Part shown: one piece after another, positions 1 through 10,964 of the stretch
Position numbering within the stretch: position 1 is the first letter of the stretch
How the letters are laid out: every line of letters begins with the position of its first letter
DNA from: Cephalopachus bancanus
Taxonomy: Eukaryota; Chordata; Mammalia; Primates; Tarsiidae
Reading direction: 5' to 3'
NCBI GenBank assembly: GCA_027257055.1
Contig: JAPVLO010000097.1
Location: 4,340,001-4,404,000, forward strand
Length of the DNA: 64,000 nucleotides
Position numbers and translations under genes: made by a program
The notes under the pieces: generated by a model
Told to the model about the DNA's origin: nothing
The model's database searches: none
Seen by the model: the letters and a program-made list of their open reading frames with translations, nothing else

Positions 1-15
1 CACTTCCCTGTTATG

Positions 16-414
16 TGCTGTTATGGATTGAATTGTGACCTTCTGAAATTTGCATATTGAAACCCTGACACCCAAAGTAATTCTATTTGAAGATAGGGCC
101 TTTAAGTAGGTAATTAAAAATAAATGAGGCTATAAAAGTAGAGTCCTAATCTGACAGAGACCTGGTGTCCTTATAAGAAAAGAAAAAATACAAGGCAGTC
201 TCTTTCTGTGCATGTATTCACAAAAATATCATGGTAGGACACAACAAAAGGTGTCAACTGCAAGGCAAGGGGAGAAACCTCACCAGAAATCAGCTCAGCT
301 GGAACCATGATCTTGGACTTGCACTCATTATAACTGTAAGAAAACCAATTTCTATTATTCAGGCCACACCAAGACTGTGATATTTTGTTATGGCAGCCTA
401 GGTAGACTAATATA
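16..414 (+). mobile_element. MLT1-type (ERVL-MaLR) solo LTR
   Basis: A solo long terminal repeat of the mammalian MaLR class. The 5' end reads tgctgttatggattgaattg, followed by the typical 'tggtgtccttataagaa' block near 170. It has a 'cttggacttgcactc' segment near 310 and a 3' end of the form ttttgttatggcagcctagg...actaata. Length, order of blocks and ends fit the MLT1/MST group, though many substitutions and small indels make it old. No internal retroviral sequence follows it. Such LTRs are ancient remnants with no coding capacity. The exact subfamily cannot be set by eye. Confidence 0.85.
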
Positions 415-416
415 AA

Positions 417-904
417 GTACCCTCATATCACATCATGTATCTGCCCATAAAAATTTAAAAGTCTACCTTAGCTATGTTTCTGCAATAAATTCTATAAGTT
501 TCTTATGGCTTAAAATATACTCAAACCTTACTTGGAGTAGTGTCTGTTGCATTGGGGAAAATATACATATTTTTAAGCAATGTTATCTATGCATTACTTT
601 TTAAAGTTCAATTGAATTATTGTAGCAATGTGTAGTGTGATGTTCACTCAACCACACTTCCACCATTTTCTTTTGACTGTCCTACCTGTCTCATGATGAC
701 GCTAGCATTCATTTCATTAATGTCATTTTTTGAGCTAACACCATATTAAAATGTGTATATATTTTTGGACATATATATGTTTATATACACATACACATAT
801 ATATGTAATTTGGGCTTACTAGTTCGTCTTTTTAAAATCTAGCATTTAAGTTAGATTTTTATATAATTTTTAACTTATAAATAAGTTTTCTTACATATCC
901 TATT
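417..904. other. Unassigned A/T-rich spacer with an AT/CA-rich microsatellite
   Basis: No open frame or repeat family that I recognise. Around 752-806 there is an imperfect alternating purine-pyrimidine tract made of tatata and cacata units. The rest is A/T-rich single-copy-looking sequence. Confidence 0.5.
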
Positions 905-1192
905 TTCTCAACTTTACTGAGGTATGAATAAACCACAAATTCTCAAAGCACACCATTTGGTCAGTGGATATAGAGACATTATGAAACAATTGTCACAATT
1001 AAAAAGAAAGCATTTCCATTATTTCCAGGTTTGGTTGTTACCATCTATAATCCATTCATCCTTATAAACCCATCTCTAGGCGACCACTAATTTGCTTTTT
1101 ATCACTGTAGATTACTTTGCCTTTATATCAATTTAAAATAAAGAAATTATATAAAGTGTACTCATTGTTGTCTAGGTTCTTTCCCTCTTTAT
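905..1192 (-). mobile_element. L1 3' UTR fragment (old L1M class), minus strand
   Basis: The plus strand shows the reversed 3' untranslated region of an old L1. It begins 'tttactgaggtatgaataaa', contains the landmark 'ctaggcgaccactaatttgc', and continues to 'gtactcattgttgtctagg'. The same landmark block recurs in the old L1 at 36.8-37.1 kb, supporting a common family (L1MC/L1ME-like). The fragment is 5'-truncated and has no coding part. Confidence 0.75.
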
Positions 1193-1214
1193 CATACAAA
1201 GGCATATCAAAAAA

Positions 1215-1902
1215 AGTATGACCCATTTAAAAACAAAAAAACAACAAATTTACTGAAGTCACTCATGGGAAAGCCCAGACATCAGAGTTATCAGAAGAAG
1301 ACTTTTAAAGAAGCTTTTAAAAATATGCTTAAACAACTCAATAAAAAATAGGCAAAGAAGTAGAAAAATATAAATAAAATGAGAATATTCATGAAGACAT
1401 AAAAATTATGTTTTAAAAAACTAAGTAGAAATTCTAGAGATGAATAGTATAATTATTGAAATGAGAAGTTCACCAAAGAGTTAAAAGTAGATTTGAGCAG
1501 GTAGAAGAAAGAATCATCAAACATGAATATAAGGCAATTAATGTTACTGAGTCCAAGCTATAGAAAGACAAAAGAATGAAGAAATGTGAACAGAGCCTAA
1601 GGGACTTGTAGAATGCCCTTAAGTAGAGCAACATTTGCACTATAGGAATCTCAGAAGGAGAAGACAGGAAGAAATGAACAGAAAGAATATTTGAAAAAAT
1701 AGTAGCTGACAACTTACCAAATTTGATCAAATACATGAATCTAAAAATTCAAGTTCTCAAACAACTCCAAGTAGAATAAACTCATAGACACTCACACTGA
1801 GGCACATTACAATTAAACCGTCAAAAGCCCAAGACAGAGAATCTTGAAATTAAGGAAAATAAAGTGACTCAGCACATACAAGGGATTCTTAAAAGATTAA
1901 CA
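1215..1902 (+). mobile_element. Old host L1, segment 1: ORF1 region
   Basis: Degenerate L1 ORF1 sequence on the + strand. Recognisable blocks include 'gaacagagcctaagggactt' near 1,590, 'tctcagaaggagaagacagg' near 1,650, and the aattaaaccgtcaaaagccc stretch near 1,811. ORF1 encodes the L1 RNA-binding chaperone, but here frameshifts and stops leave no usable frame. The element continues at 2,001-2,048, then 3,491-5,160, then about 7,061-10,075, with several later insertions in between. It is the oldest layer of the nested cluster. Confidence 0.85.
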
Positions 1903-1988
1903 ACCGGGCAACCCCTTTGGGTCCCCTCCCACTGTGGGAGCTTTTCTGTCCTCTCAATAAATCCTTCTTTCTTAAAAAAAAAAAAAAA
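1903..1988 (+). mobile_element. Short LTR-R-derived retroposon (TINE-like), copy 1
   Basis: An about 86 bp insertion inside L1 ORF1. The body holds cactgtgggag and then ctgtcctctcaataaatcc, which carries an AATAAA poly(A) signal. It ends in an uninterrupted A tract 15-20 nt downstream. The copy is bracketed by a perfect 12 bp target duplication, aaaagattaaca, at 1,891-1,902 and 1,989-2,000. The body resembles the R region of a gammaretrovirus-like (ERV1) LTR, without U3 or any coding sequence. A-tail plus TSD shows L1-mediated insertion of a polyadenylated RNA. Copy 2 lies at 40,521-40,633. The structure agrees with the tarsier TINE elements as I remember them. No promoter is evident inside the copy. 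Confidence 0.85.
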
Positions 1989-2000
1989 AAAAGATTAACA

Positions 2001-2048
2001 GCCAGTTTCTCATCAGAAATTATGACTATTTCTCATCAGAAATTATGG
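2001..2048 (+). repeat. Host L1 stub with a 23 bp tandem duplication
   Basis: The host L1 resumes after the TINE-like insertion with the 'ttaacagccagtttctcatc' block. A 23 bp unit starting tttctcatcagaaattatg is then present twice in tandem (2,006-2,028 and 2,029-2,051) with one mismatch, exactly where the younger L1 begins. The duplicated block belongs to the host ORF1 consensus only once. Confidence 0.75.
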
Positions 2049-3320
2049 CTATGTTTCCATAAAAGACCAAAAATAGCCAAAACAATCCTTAGCAAAAGAA
2101 ACAAAGCGGGAGGTATCACATTTCCAGACTTCAAACTCTACTATAAATCTATAGTAAACAAAATAGCTTGGTATTGGTACAAGAACAGGCGTATAGAACA
2201 ATGGAACAGGATAGAGATTATGGGAACAAAACCTCAATTTTTCAACCAACTCATATTCAACAAAGCCTCCATCAACAACCACAGAGGACAGGAGAACCTA
2301 CTCAGTAAATAGGGGAAACTGGATGATCACATGCAGAAGACTGAATCAGGACCCCTACCTCTCACCATACACAAAAATCAGCCCTATATGGATCAAAGAC
2401 CTAAATGTAAAACCTCAAACTACAAGAATTCTAGGAAAAAAACATAAGAAACACCCTTACAAAAATTGGAATAGGCTATCAATTCCTGATCAACTCTCCA
2501 AAAGCAAATGTCATGAAAGATAAGATAGACAAGTGGGGTTTCATCAAGATGAAAACTTCTGCAAAGCAAAAGAAATCATCAGGAGAGTGGGGAAACAACA
2601 TACAGAATGGGAAAAAAATATTTCCAACTGTAAAACTCACAAAGGCCTAATATCCAGAATCTACAAGGAACTCAAACATGCTGGGGAAAAAAAACCCTAT
2701 TAAAAATTGGGCAAAAGATATGAATAGATACTTCTCAGAAGAAAACATACAAGCAGCCAACAGATACATGAAAAAATGCTCAGCCTCACTAATCATCAAA
2801 GGAATGCAAATTAAAACCACACCAAGACACCACCTAACTCCAGTCAGGATGGCCCTCATCAATAACTCAAAAAACAACAGATGCTGGAGAGAATGTGGGG
2901 AAAAGGGAACACTTCTACACTGTTGGCAAGAGTGTAATCTAGTTCAACCTCTGTGGAAAACAGCGTGGCAGTTTTTAAAAGATCTAAAACTTGACCTTCC
3001 ATACAACCCAGCAATCCCCCTTCTGGGAATATACCCAGAGGAACTCAGATCATTCTACAAAAAAGATACCTGTACACATATGTTTATTGAGTATTATTCA
3101 CAGTAGCAAAAACATAGGACCAACCGTGCTGCCCATCGAAAGTGGACTGGACAAAGAAAATGTGGTGCATTTGCATGATGGAATATTATACAGCCATAAA
3201 GAAATACAAAATAGGAACTTCACAGCAATCTGGATGGAATTAGAGTATATAATACTCAGTGACTTATCACAGAAACAAAGATCTGAATACTACATAAACT
3301 CACTCATAAGCAGAACCTGA
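2049..3320 (+). pseudogene. L1 ORF2 C-terminal remnant (reverse transcriptase protein tail)
   Basis: Broken reading frame of the L1 endonuclease/reverse transcriptase, of which only the region after the catalytic RT core remains. Two open pieces carry it: one ending at 2,312 with the familiar '[13 protein letters not shown]' stretch, and one at 2,678-3,106. The latter contains the C-terminal cysteine/histidine knuckle C-x3-C-x7-H-x4-C (C69, C73, H81, C86 of that frame). A frameshift near 3,100 moves the last part, ending 'NSLISRT', to another frame with its stop at 3,318-3,320. No endonuclease or YADD-type catalytic centre is present, so the product cannot be functional. Confidence 0.85.
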
Positions 3321-3490
3321 ACACTTATCACAATACTATAAGAAAGGGATTGGCAGTAGTAGGACACTGCTGGGGGTGGGGGGTGGTGTGTATAACATCA
3401 ATAGGTGAACCAAACTTTACCTGTACAATTACCACTTGTGTACTTAACCCTAAATTGGACCTCACATCATTAAAATTTAAAATAGAAAAA
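2049..3490 (+). mobile_element. 5'-truncated younger L1 inserted in the host L1
   Basis: This copy begins within the C-terminal third of ORF2 and runs to a lineage-specific 3' UTR that includes the G-rich tract gggggtggggggtggtg near 3,371, ending in attaaaatttaaaatag plus A-rich sequence. Afterwards the host ORF1 resumes with 'gaaggcagtggggtgacatt', so the insertion is cleanly nested. Possible short target duplication: gaaattatg before and gaaactatg after. It is less decayed than its host. The 3' end is unlike anthropoid L1PA tails but similar in plan to the copies at 15.0 kb, 20.8 kb and 59.7 kb. Confidence 0.85.
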
Positions 3491-5160
3491 AAGAAACTAT
3501 GAAGGAAAGAAGGCAGTGGGGTGACATTGAAAATGTTGAAATAAAAATAACATATATTAATCAAGAATTTAACGCAATAAAATTGCCCTTCAAAAGTGAA
3601 AGATAAAATAAGATATTTCCAAAAAATAAAATTTGAATGAATGTATTACCACTAGGCCAATCCTACAAGAAATGTGAAAGAAAATTTTCATATTCAGATA
3701 AAAGGATATTAGACAATAATTCAAAGTCTTTACATAGGCAAATATGGAGGCAGAATTATACCCTTAATTTGTGTGGTTACTTTTGTTTTGGCAAGATTAA
3801 AAAGACAAACAAAAAAATATTGATAAATATATGTTACAAATTACACAATGTACAAGGATGTAATTTGTGATAGCAATAACATTCAGAGGAAAACAAAGCT
3901 TTACAAAAGCAGAACTTTCATTTGCTATTGAAGTTAAAGTTATTTCTAATTTGTTTAAATTAAATTAAGTCAGCTAATTTCTAACTTAACTTTCAAATTT
4001 AAAACCATTCAAATTAGATTGTTATAAATTTAGGATGTTAAATGTAAATCCATGGTAACCACAAAAGGTCATCTAAAGATTACAAGCAAATGGAAATATG
4101 AGAATTAATCAATTCACACCAAAAAATCTACTATACACAAAAAATTTAATAACAAATGAAAGGAGGGACAAAAATCTAAAACAGAAAGCAAATGTTCAAA
4201 TACTGTGATTCTGGTCTCACTTATCAATCACTACTTTAAATGTAAATTGTAATATCATATAAATTTAAAATGCAAACAGTTTAATCTTTCCAACTTGGCA
4301 GATATTGGCAGAATTTATTTTTCAAAAAAAAATCCAAGTACATACTTTCTATAAGGGACTTGCTTAGGATCTAAAGACACAAATAGGGTGAAAGTAAAGC
4401 ATGGAGAAAGATATTCCATGCATATAGTAATCAGAAGACAGCTCGGGTAGCAACCTAATATCAGACAAAATAGACATTAAGTCAAAAACTGTTATGAAAG
4501 ACAAGGAATTTACATATTTATTAAAAGGATACATTTATTTTTAAAATGATAACAACTATAACAAATATGCACCAGACAACAAAACTCAAAAATATATGAA
4601 GGAAATATTGAGAAAATTGAGAAAATAGTAAAAAAATCCTACAATAATAGTTAGAAATTTTAACTTGCCACCTTAAATAATAGATACAACATCTAGATAA
4701 ATGATCAATAAGGAAAGAGAACTTGAACAATGCTATAAGTCAAGGAGACTGAGAAATCATATATAGACCACTTCACTGAACAATAGCAGAATAGAAACAT
4801 TCGGTAGAATAGACCTTATGTTAGCCCAAAACTCAAGTCACAATGAATTTAAAATGATTGAAATCATATTCAACCACATGTGAATAAAGATTGAAGGAAA
4901 TTACAGAAGGAAAACTGGAAAATTCACAAATATGTAGAAGTTGAACAACATACAATAATAAATGCATTAAAAAAATTACTTGCAAGGGAAATTAGAAAAC
5001 ACAGATACATTATAAAAATACAGTATAAGAAAAATAGAACTCAGAGGGAAATTTATAACTTTAATTTCCCATTAAACAAGAAAAAAACTTAAATTACAAA
5101 CCTAACTCTATACTTTGAAGAACTAAAAAAGAAAAGCAATTAAATACCAAAGTTAAGAGA
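3491..5160 (+). mobile_element. Old host L1, segment 2: end of ORF1, inter-ORF region and ORF2 endonuclease part
   Basis: Continuation of the L1 begun at 1,215. It opens with the ORF1 end ('gaaggcagtggggtgacatt'), includes the 'taggatgttaaatgtaaatc' spacer near 4,031, and then the ORF2 start region, for example 'tcagacaaaatagacattaa' near 4,461. The last host bases are in the ORF2 stretch near 'aaataccaaagttaagag'. The next host bases appear about 1.9 kb later at about 7,061, because an L1MA-like copy was inserted. All frames are closed by multiple stops. Confidence 0.8.
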
Positions 5161-7060
5161 AGAATTCAGAATAGTCAAAGCCAGTCTGAGCAACAAGAAG
5201 AAAACTGGAGAAACCACATTACCTGACTTCAAATTATACTACAAAGTTATTGTAACCAAAACAATATGGTTCTGGTAGAAATAGATCCATGCTTTTACAA
5301 TCAACTCATTTTTAACAAAGGTATCAAAAACATACACTGAAAAAGCACAGTATCTTTAATAAGTGGTGCCAGTAAAGCTAGATATACAGATGCAGAACAA
5401 TAAAACTAAAGGTCTACCTCCCATCAAATACAAAAATTAAATCAAAATGGATTAAATACTTAAATATAAAATAGAAATTATGAGAAGAAAACATTGAGAA
5501 AACACTCCAAATATTGATCTGGGCGAAGATTTCTTAAGTAAGACCTCAAAAACACAGGAAATCAAAGCACAAATGAACAAATGTGATCACATTGGGCTAA
5601 AAATCTTCTGCACAGCAAAGAAAACAATCAACAAAGTGAGCAGACAACTCACAGATTAGGAGAAAATATTTTCAAACTACTTATCTGACAAGGGATTAAT
5701 AACCAGAATATTTAAGGAGCCCAAATAACTCAGGGAAAATTAAATAATTTGACTTAAAAATGGGCAAAAAATCTGGATAGACATTTCTAAAAGAATACAT
5801 ACAGATTGCCAATAGATATATGAAAAGTGTTCCACATCTCTCTGGCTAAATGTGGTGACTCAAGCCTGAAATTCCAACACTTTGGGAGGCCGAGGCAAAA
5901 GGATTGCCTGAGTCCAGGGGTTCAACACCAGTCTGGGCAACTTGGTGAGGCCTCATCTCTACAATACATCAAAAATTTAACTGGGCATGGCGGTGCGTGC
6001 CTGTAGTTCCAATTATTTGGAAGACTGAAGTGGAAGGATCGCCTGATTTCAGCAGGTCAAGGCTGCAGTGGCCATGAACATGCCACTGCACTCCATCCTG
6101 GTCAACAGAGTGAGACTCCAACTCAAAAAAAAAATAATAAAGATAAAAATAGAAAAATATTCCACATCTCTAATTGCAGAGTGAGGCAAATCAAAACTAC
6201 AATGTGATATCATTTCACCTCAGTTAAAATTACTTCTAACAAAAAATAAGCAATAACAAATGGTAAAATAATGTGGAGAAAAGTGTGCATCTTATATACT
6301 GTTGTATTACAAACCTTATGGAGAATAGTATGAACAGACTTTAAAGAACTAAAAACAGAATTCCAATATGATCCCACAATCCTACTGCTAGGTATATATT
6401 TGAAAGAAAGGAAGTCTGTATACCAAAAAGATATCTTCACTGTCATGCTTATTACAGCACTATTCACAATAGCTGAAATGCAGAACAACCTGTGCCTATC
6501 AATAGGTAAATGAACAAAGAAAATATGGTACATATACACAATGAAATATTATACAGTCAGAAAAAGAATGAAACTCGGTTATTTGCAACAACACAGATGA
6601 ATCTGGAGGACACTGTGTTAAGTGAAATCAGCCAGGCACAGAATGCCAATATCACATGTTCTCATTCATATGCAGGAGCTAGAAATAAAAACATTAAGAA
6701 AATAGAGAAAGTAATGATAGTTGCCAGAGTCTGGAAATGATAGTAAGGTGAGGGAAATAAAGTGGAGATGGTTAAGGGATACAAAATACCATTAGAATTA
6801 ATAATCTTTAGTATTTGGTAGCACAATAAGGTGACTGTAATTAATAATTTATTGAATATTTTAAAATAACTAAAAGAGTAGAACTGAAATTTTCCTAACA
6901 CAAAGAAATGGTTAACACTTGAAGTGTTTGCTGTTTACCCTGATTTAATCACACATTGTATGCCTGTATCAAAACAACCCATGTACTCCCATAAATATAT
7001 ACAACTATTATGCATTCATAATATTTAACAATACTTTTTAATTTTAAAAGTATTAGTGTA
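5161..7060 (+). mobile_element. 5'-truncated L1MA-like element nested in the host L1
   Basis: The sequence jumps from early ORF2 of the host to late ORF2 ('attacctgacttcaaattat' near 5,220) and runs to a recognisable L1MA-class 3' end. That end includes 'tgcctgtatcaaaacaaccc' at about 6,960 and 'ccataaatatatacaactat' at about 6,990. It is interrupted by an Alu at 5,842-6,158 with its own target duplication. The host L1 then resumes in the ORF2 segment that directly follows the one lost at 5,160. That continuity is why I call this an insertion rather than a deletion in the host. Borders are good to about 15 bp. ORF2 remnants around 6,210-6,740 are frameshifted. Confidence 0.75.
5842..6158 (+). 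mobile_element. Alu SINE, older dimer
   Basis: Dimeric Alu with a divergent left arm ('ctttgggaggccgaggc' near 5,880) and right arm, ending in an A-rich tail. Target duplication ttccacatctct at 5,830-5,841 and 6,160-6,171. It already shows the lineage-type end agactccaactc and a catctctacaatacatc linker, but with many more substitutions than the five younger copies. It looks like an early member of the same lineage. Confidence 0.9.
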
Positions 7061-7451
7061 TCATGAATTATAAAGATTAAAGTGGAGATAAATACAATAA
7101 AAAATAAAAATGCAATAAAGAGAATTAATGAATTCCAAAGTTTATTCTTTGAAAAGATTAACAAAGTTGACAAAGCTTTAGCTAGACTGACAAAGAAAGA
7201 AAGAGAGAAGATGCAAATAAATGCAACTAGTAATGAAAATGTAGATATTACTTTTGACCTTACAGAAATAAAAGACATTATAAGGCAATATTAATAACAA
7301 TTGTACACCAACAAATTAGATAACCTAAATAAAAGGGCAAATTCCTAGAAACATAAAAATTATCTAAACTGACTCAAGAATTAAAATTTTAAAAATACTC
7401 ACTTGACCTGTAAGTGAGAAGATTAAATCACTAATCAAAACCTCCCAGAAA

Positions 7452-7736
7452 GCCGGGCTCAGTGGCTCAGCCTGTAATCCCGCGCCTTTGGGAGGCTGAG
7501 GTGAGTGGATTGCCTGAGCCCGCAGGTTTGAGACCCGCCTGGGCAGCGAGACCTCATCTCTACAATAAATCAAAAAATCAGCCGGGCGTGGTAGCGCGCG
7601 CCTGTAGTTCCGGCTACTGGGAAGGCTGAGGCGGAAGGATCGCAGGAGCCCAGCAGGTCGAGGCTGCGGTGGCCGGGAGCGGCCACTGCACTCCAGTCTG
7701 AGCGACAGAGTGAGACTCCAACTCAAAAAAAAAAAA
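7452..7736 (+). mobile_element. Young lineage-specific Alu, copy 1
   Basis: Full-length dimer starting gccgggctcagtggctcagc, with the linker acaataaatcaaaaaatc, the right-arm signature tagttccggctactgggaag and the end gactccaactc plus a tail of about 16 A. The target duplication aaaacctcccagaaa is perfect (7,437-7,451 and 7,737-7,751). The Pol III B-box position reads ggtttgagacc, one CpG-type change from the intact form seen in the copy at 35,500. A 120-codon open frame on the opposite strand is an Alu by-product. Confidence 0.95.
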
Positions 7737-8228
7737 AAAACCTCCCAGAAAGAGAAGTTCAGGACTTGATAGTCTCACTAGTAAATTCTACCAAACTTTA
7801 AAGAAGAATTAACCCAATCCTTACCAGACATTTTCAAAAAATAGAAGGGGAATGAATACTTTCTAAATCATTCTATATGCCAGTATTATCTTAATACAAA
7901 ATCTAGATAAAGACATCATAAGAAAATAAAATTGTACACAAATATTTCACACTAATACTCCTTGTAAATAGAGATGCAAAAATTCTCAAAATATGAATTC
8001 AATGACAATCAAAGAATTAGACATAATAAGTTGGAATTTATCTCAGGAATGCATGAGTGTAATCGATCAATGTAATACATCACATCACTAGAATAAAGGA
8101 AAAAAAATTTACAGTCATCTCTATTGATGCAGAAAAAGATTTCTACAAAAATTAAACATCTTTTCATGATTTAAAAAACTCAGGAAAATGAAAATATTCA
8201 TTTACAGATTCAATCAAATCCTTAACAC

Positions 8229-8254
8229 CTTTTTCTTTTCTTTTCTTTTCTTTT
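8229..8254. repeat. (TTTTC)n microsatellite
   Basis: About five tandem TTTTC units expanded inside L1 ORF2 sequence, in front of the normal ORF2 'gcggaaatgaaaaa' block. Probably replication slippage on a T-rich seed. Confidence 0.85.
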
Positions 8255-8380
8255 TTGCGGAAATGAAAAAGTCAATCTTCTGATTCATACAGAATTACAA
8301 GGAGTCCCAAATATCCAAAACATACTTATGAAGAACAAAATTAAAGAACTCACACTTCCTGATTTCAAAACTTACTGCAA

Positions 8381-8658
8381 GCCGGGCTTGGTGGCTCAGC
8401 CTGTGATCCCGTGCCTTTGGGAGGCTGAGGTGAGTGGATTGCCTGAGCCCGCGGGTTCGACACCCACCTGGGCAGCAAGACCTCATCTCTACAATAAATC
8501 AAAAAATCAGCCGGGCGTGGTAGCGCGCACCTATAATTCCGGTTACTTGGAAGGCTGAGGCGGAAGGATCGCAGGAGCCCAGCAGGTCGAGGCTGTGGTG
8601 GCCGGGAGCGGCCACTGCACTCCAGTCTGGGCGACAGAGTGAGACTCCAACTCAAAAA
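8381..8658 (+). mobile_element. Young lineage-specific Alu, copy 2
   Basis: Same subfamily as the copy at 7,452, with the linker and gactccaactc end conserved. Perfect target duplication aaaacttactgcaa at 8,367-8,380 and 8,659-8,672. The B-box position reads gggttcgacacccacc. It lies only 0.65 kb from the other copy and in the same orientation, but has different target sites, so these are independent insertions. Confidence 0.95.
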
Positions 8659-10075
8659 AAAACTTACTGCAAACAGCAATAGTCAAAACAGTGTGGTACT
8701 CATATAAGTATAGACACGTAAGCTAATGTAATAGAGCTAAGAGTCCAGAAATAAATCCTTACACTTATGCCTATTGATTTTTGACAAGGGACACAATCCA
8801 TTCAATGGAGAAAGAATTATCTCTTCAAAAGATTTTGTTGGAATAACTGAGTTTTCACATGTATAAGAAAGCAGTCAGACCCCTCTCTCTCATCCTATAC
8901 AAATATTAACACAAAATGGATCAATGACCAAAATATAAGAACTAAAACCACACAACTCTTGGAAGAAAACACTAAGCAAAAATTTTTAGGACTCTTGATT
9001 TAGAAATAAATTATTAGATATGATATCAAAAGCATGAGCAGCAAAAGAAAAATAGATCAATGTCATTAACTTAATTTAACTATTAAAACTATTTTTCTGT
9101 GTATTGATGAACATTATGTGGAAAGTGCAGAAACAATCTACAGAATAAGAATAGTATTTGTAAATCATATATCTGCGAAGGGTCTACTATCAAATATATG
9201 AAGTACTCCCACAACTCAACAACAACAAAAAAATCTAGTTAAAAAATGGGCAAATGGCAAGAACAAACATTTTTCCAAAGAAGATAGCAAGTGACCACTG
9301 AACACATAAAAATGTTCACATCATCAGACATTTAGGATATGCAAATGAAAGTCAAAATGAGATACCATATTGCACCTACTAGAATGACTACAATAAAAAA
9401 AATAAGAAAATTACAAGTGTTAACAAAAACATGAAGAAATTGGAACACTTGTACCTTGCTAGTAGAAATATAAAATAATTTAGCACAGTGGAAACAGTAT
9501 GGTAGTTTTTTGAAAAGCTAAATATAAGAATACTATAAGGCCCAGTAATTCTACTCTTAGGTATATACCCCAAATAGTTGAAAATTGGAACTTAAAATTT
9601 GTGTATGCCAATGTTCATTGCAGCATTATTCACAATAACCCAAAGATGGAAATAATTCAAGTTTTTATCAGCAGACAAATAGATAGTAAACTGTGGTATA
9701 CACATATAATGGAATATTATTCATCCATAAAAAGGAATGACATCTGACATATGTGCAAGGTGGATGAACGTTGAAAACATGCTAAGTGAAAGAAGCCATA
9801 CACATTAAAAAATTATGATGCTATTATACAAAATCTCTAAAATAGGCAACTTCAAATAGGCAGAAATATAAGAGATTATCAGAATCTGAAGAGATGGCAA
9901 AGGGGGAGTTATTGTTTAGTAATATTTGGGGTGATGACAAGGCTTTCTAAATAAATAGTGGTGATGACTGCACAACATGGGAAATAGAAGCAATGTCACT
10001 GAATTCTACACTTAAAAATAATTAGTATAGAAAATTTTACATTTTACCATAATTAAAAATAAAGTCAATACTTTA

Positions 10076-10785
10076 TACTCTCAAATGCTTATTTCTTTAA
10101 AACATTTTTATAATAGGGCTGGCATCAGAAACTGTATTTTAAATAATAATGTCACTGAAATATTTTATGTATTACATATATTTCATAGCCCTAAAATTTT
10201 TTTTCTACTTCTTTTCTATGGCAGATGATGAACAGTGGTCATATGCCCATTATCATATCATCTACAATTTATGAAGTAATGGAATTTTGCAGTGCCCAAT
10301 ACAACAAAACAATAGTCAAATAAACACTTGCTTGTTTGACCAGTGCATTCCCAGATGCTCACCTTTTAATGAATAAGAATATAGAGCAATATAAGGCCTT
10401 CATGATGCATCAATTACTTTGACATATTTATATGATATATTTTTGTGATTACACTTATTTTGTTGTATATTTTTATACAAAAATGATGCCTACATTTTCA
10501 TTGTAGATAACTGGAACATAAGACAAAACAAATCCTCCCTACAACTAAACTTTCACCACCAATGTCACTTCTCAGATAAAAAAAAAATCACTGTTTTCAG
10601 TCAGCTGTTTACGCTTCCTGACACCAAAATACAATGCCATATTGAGAGACGGTGTGGGGAGGAGGGGAGTAGAAGGGGTTGAGTATTTTTATAACATTAT
10701 GGTTATTTGATTAATTTTATGCAATGCTATCCAAAAGCAGCTGGAAAGATCTATTGTATTTTGGAGTCCTGCTGCAGGTACTGGT
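10076..10785. other. Unique-looking intergenic DNA
   Basis: No repeat family or open frame recognised. Contains a purine-rich ggtgtggggaggaggggag stretch near 10,651. Confidence 0.5.
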
Positions 10786-10787
10786 CA

Positions 10788-10962
10788 TTTTAACCACATT
10801 AGTTTATTGAATGCAGAAAATCTTCAAGGTGTAAATTGCTATTCCTATTTGAATAAGTGAAAATTGAGGAGATCAAGTGAATTTCCTATGACTACATAGC
10901 TAGTAAGTAACAGAACCAAATCTTTCTGATTCTATTCCTTATGTTTGTCAAACTGCCCCCAC
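10788..10962 (-). mobile_element. MIR SINE fragment, minus strand
   Basis: Reversed MIR core and flank: 'aaaattgaggagatcaagtg', then 'ctatgactacatagctagta' and 'agtaacagaaccaaatcttt'. These correspond to the conserved 'gaaactgaggc...cacagctagtaagtggcagag' region of mammalian-wide MIR. The element is old, with no tail left. Confidence 0.8.
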
Positions 10963-10964
10963 AG

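Larger units (their letters stand above)
7061..10075 (+). mobile_element. Old host L1, segment 3: ORF2 reverse-transcriptase region to 3' end
   Basis: Continuation of the L1 begun at 1,215. It starts in ORF2 with 'tttattctttgaaaagatta' and passes through the RT domain region, for example 'aattctaccaaactttaaag' near 7,785. It covers the C-terminal part at 8,700-9,800 and a 3' UTR ending near 'accataattaaaaataaag'. Two young Alus (7,452-7,736 and 8,381-8,658) interrupt it. A pyrimidine (TTTTC)n expansion sits inside ORF2 at 8,229-8,254. Open frames at 7,082-7,294 and 9,388-9,573 are decay products or antisense shadows and encode nothing functional. Confidence 0.8.

Noticed and set aside
1470..1736. 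88-codon minus-strand frame
   Set aside because: Antisense of degenerate L1 ORF1; hydrophobic composition follows from A-rich coding strand.
5161..7060. Internal deletion in a single L1
   Set aside because: The host ORF2 continues after 7,060 from the point where it stopped at 5,160, so an inserted second L1 explains the order better.
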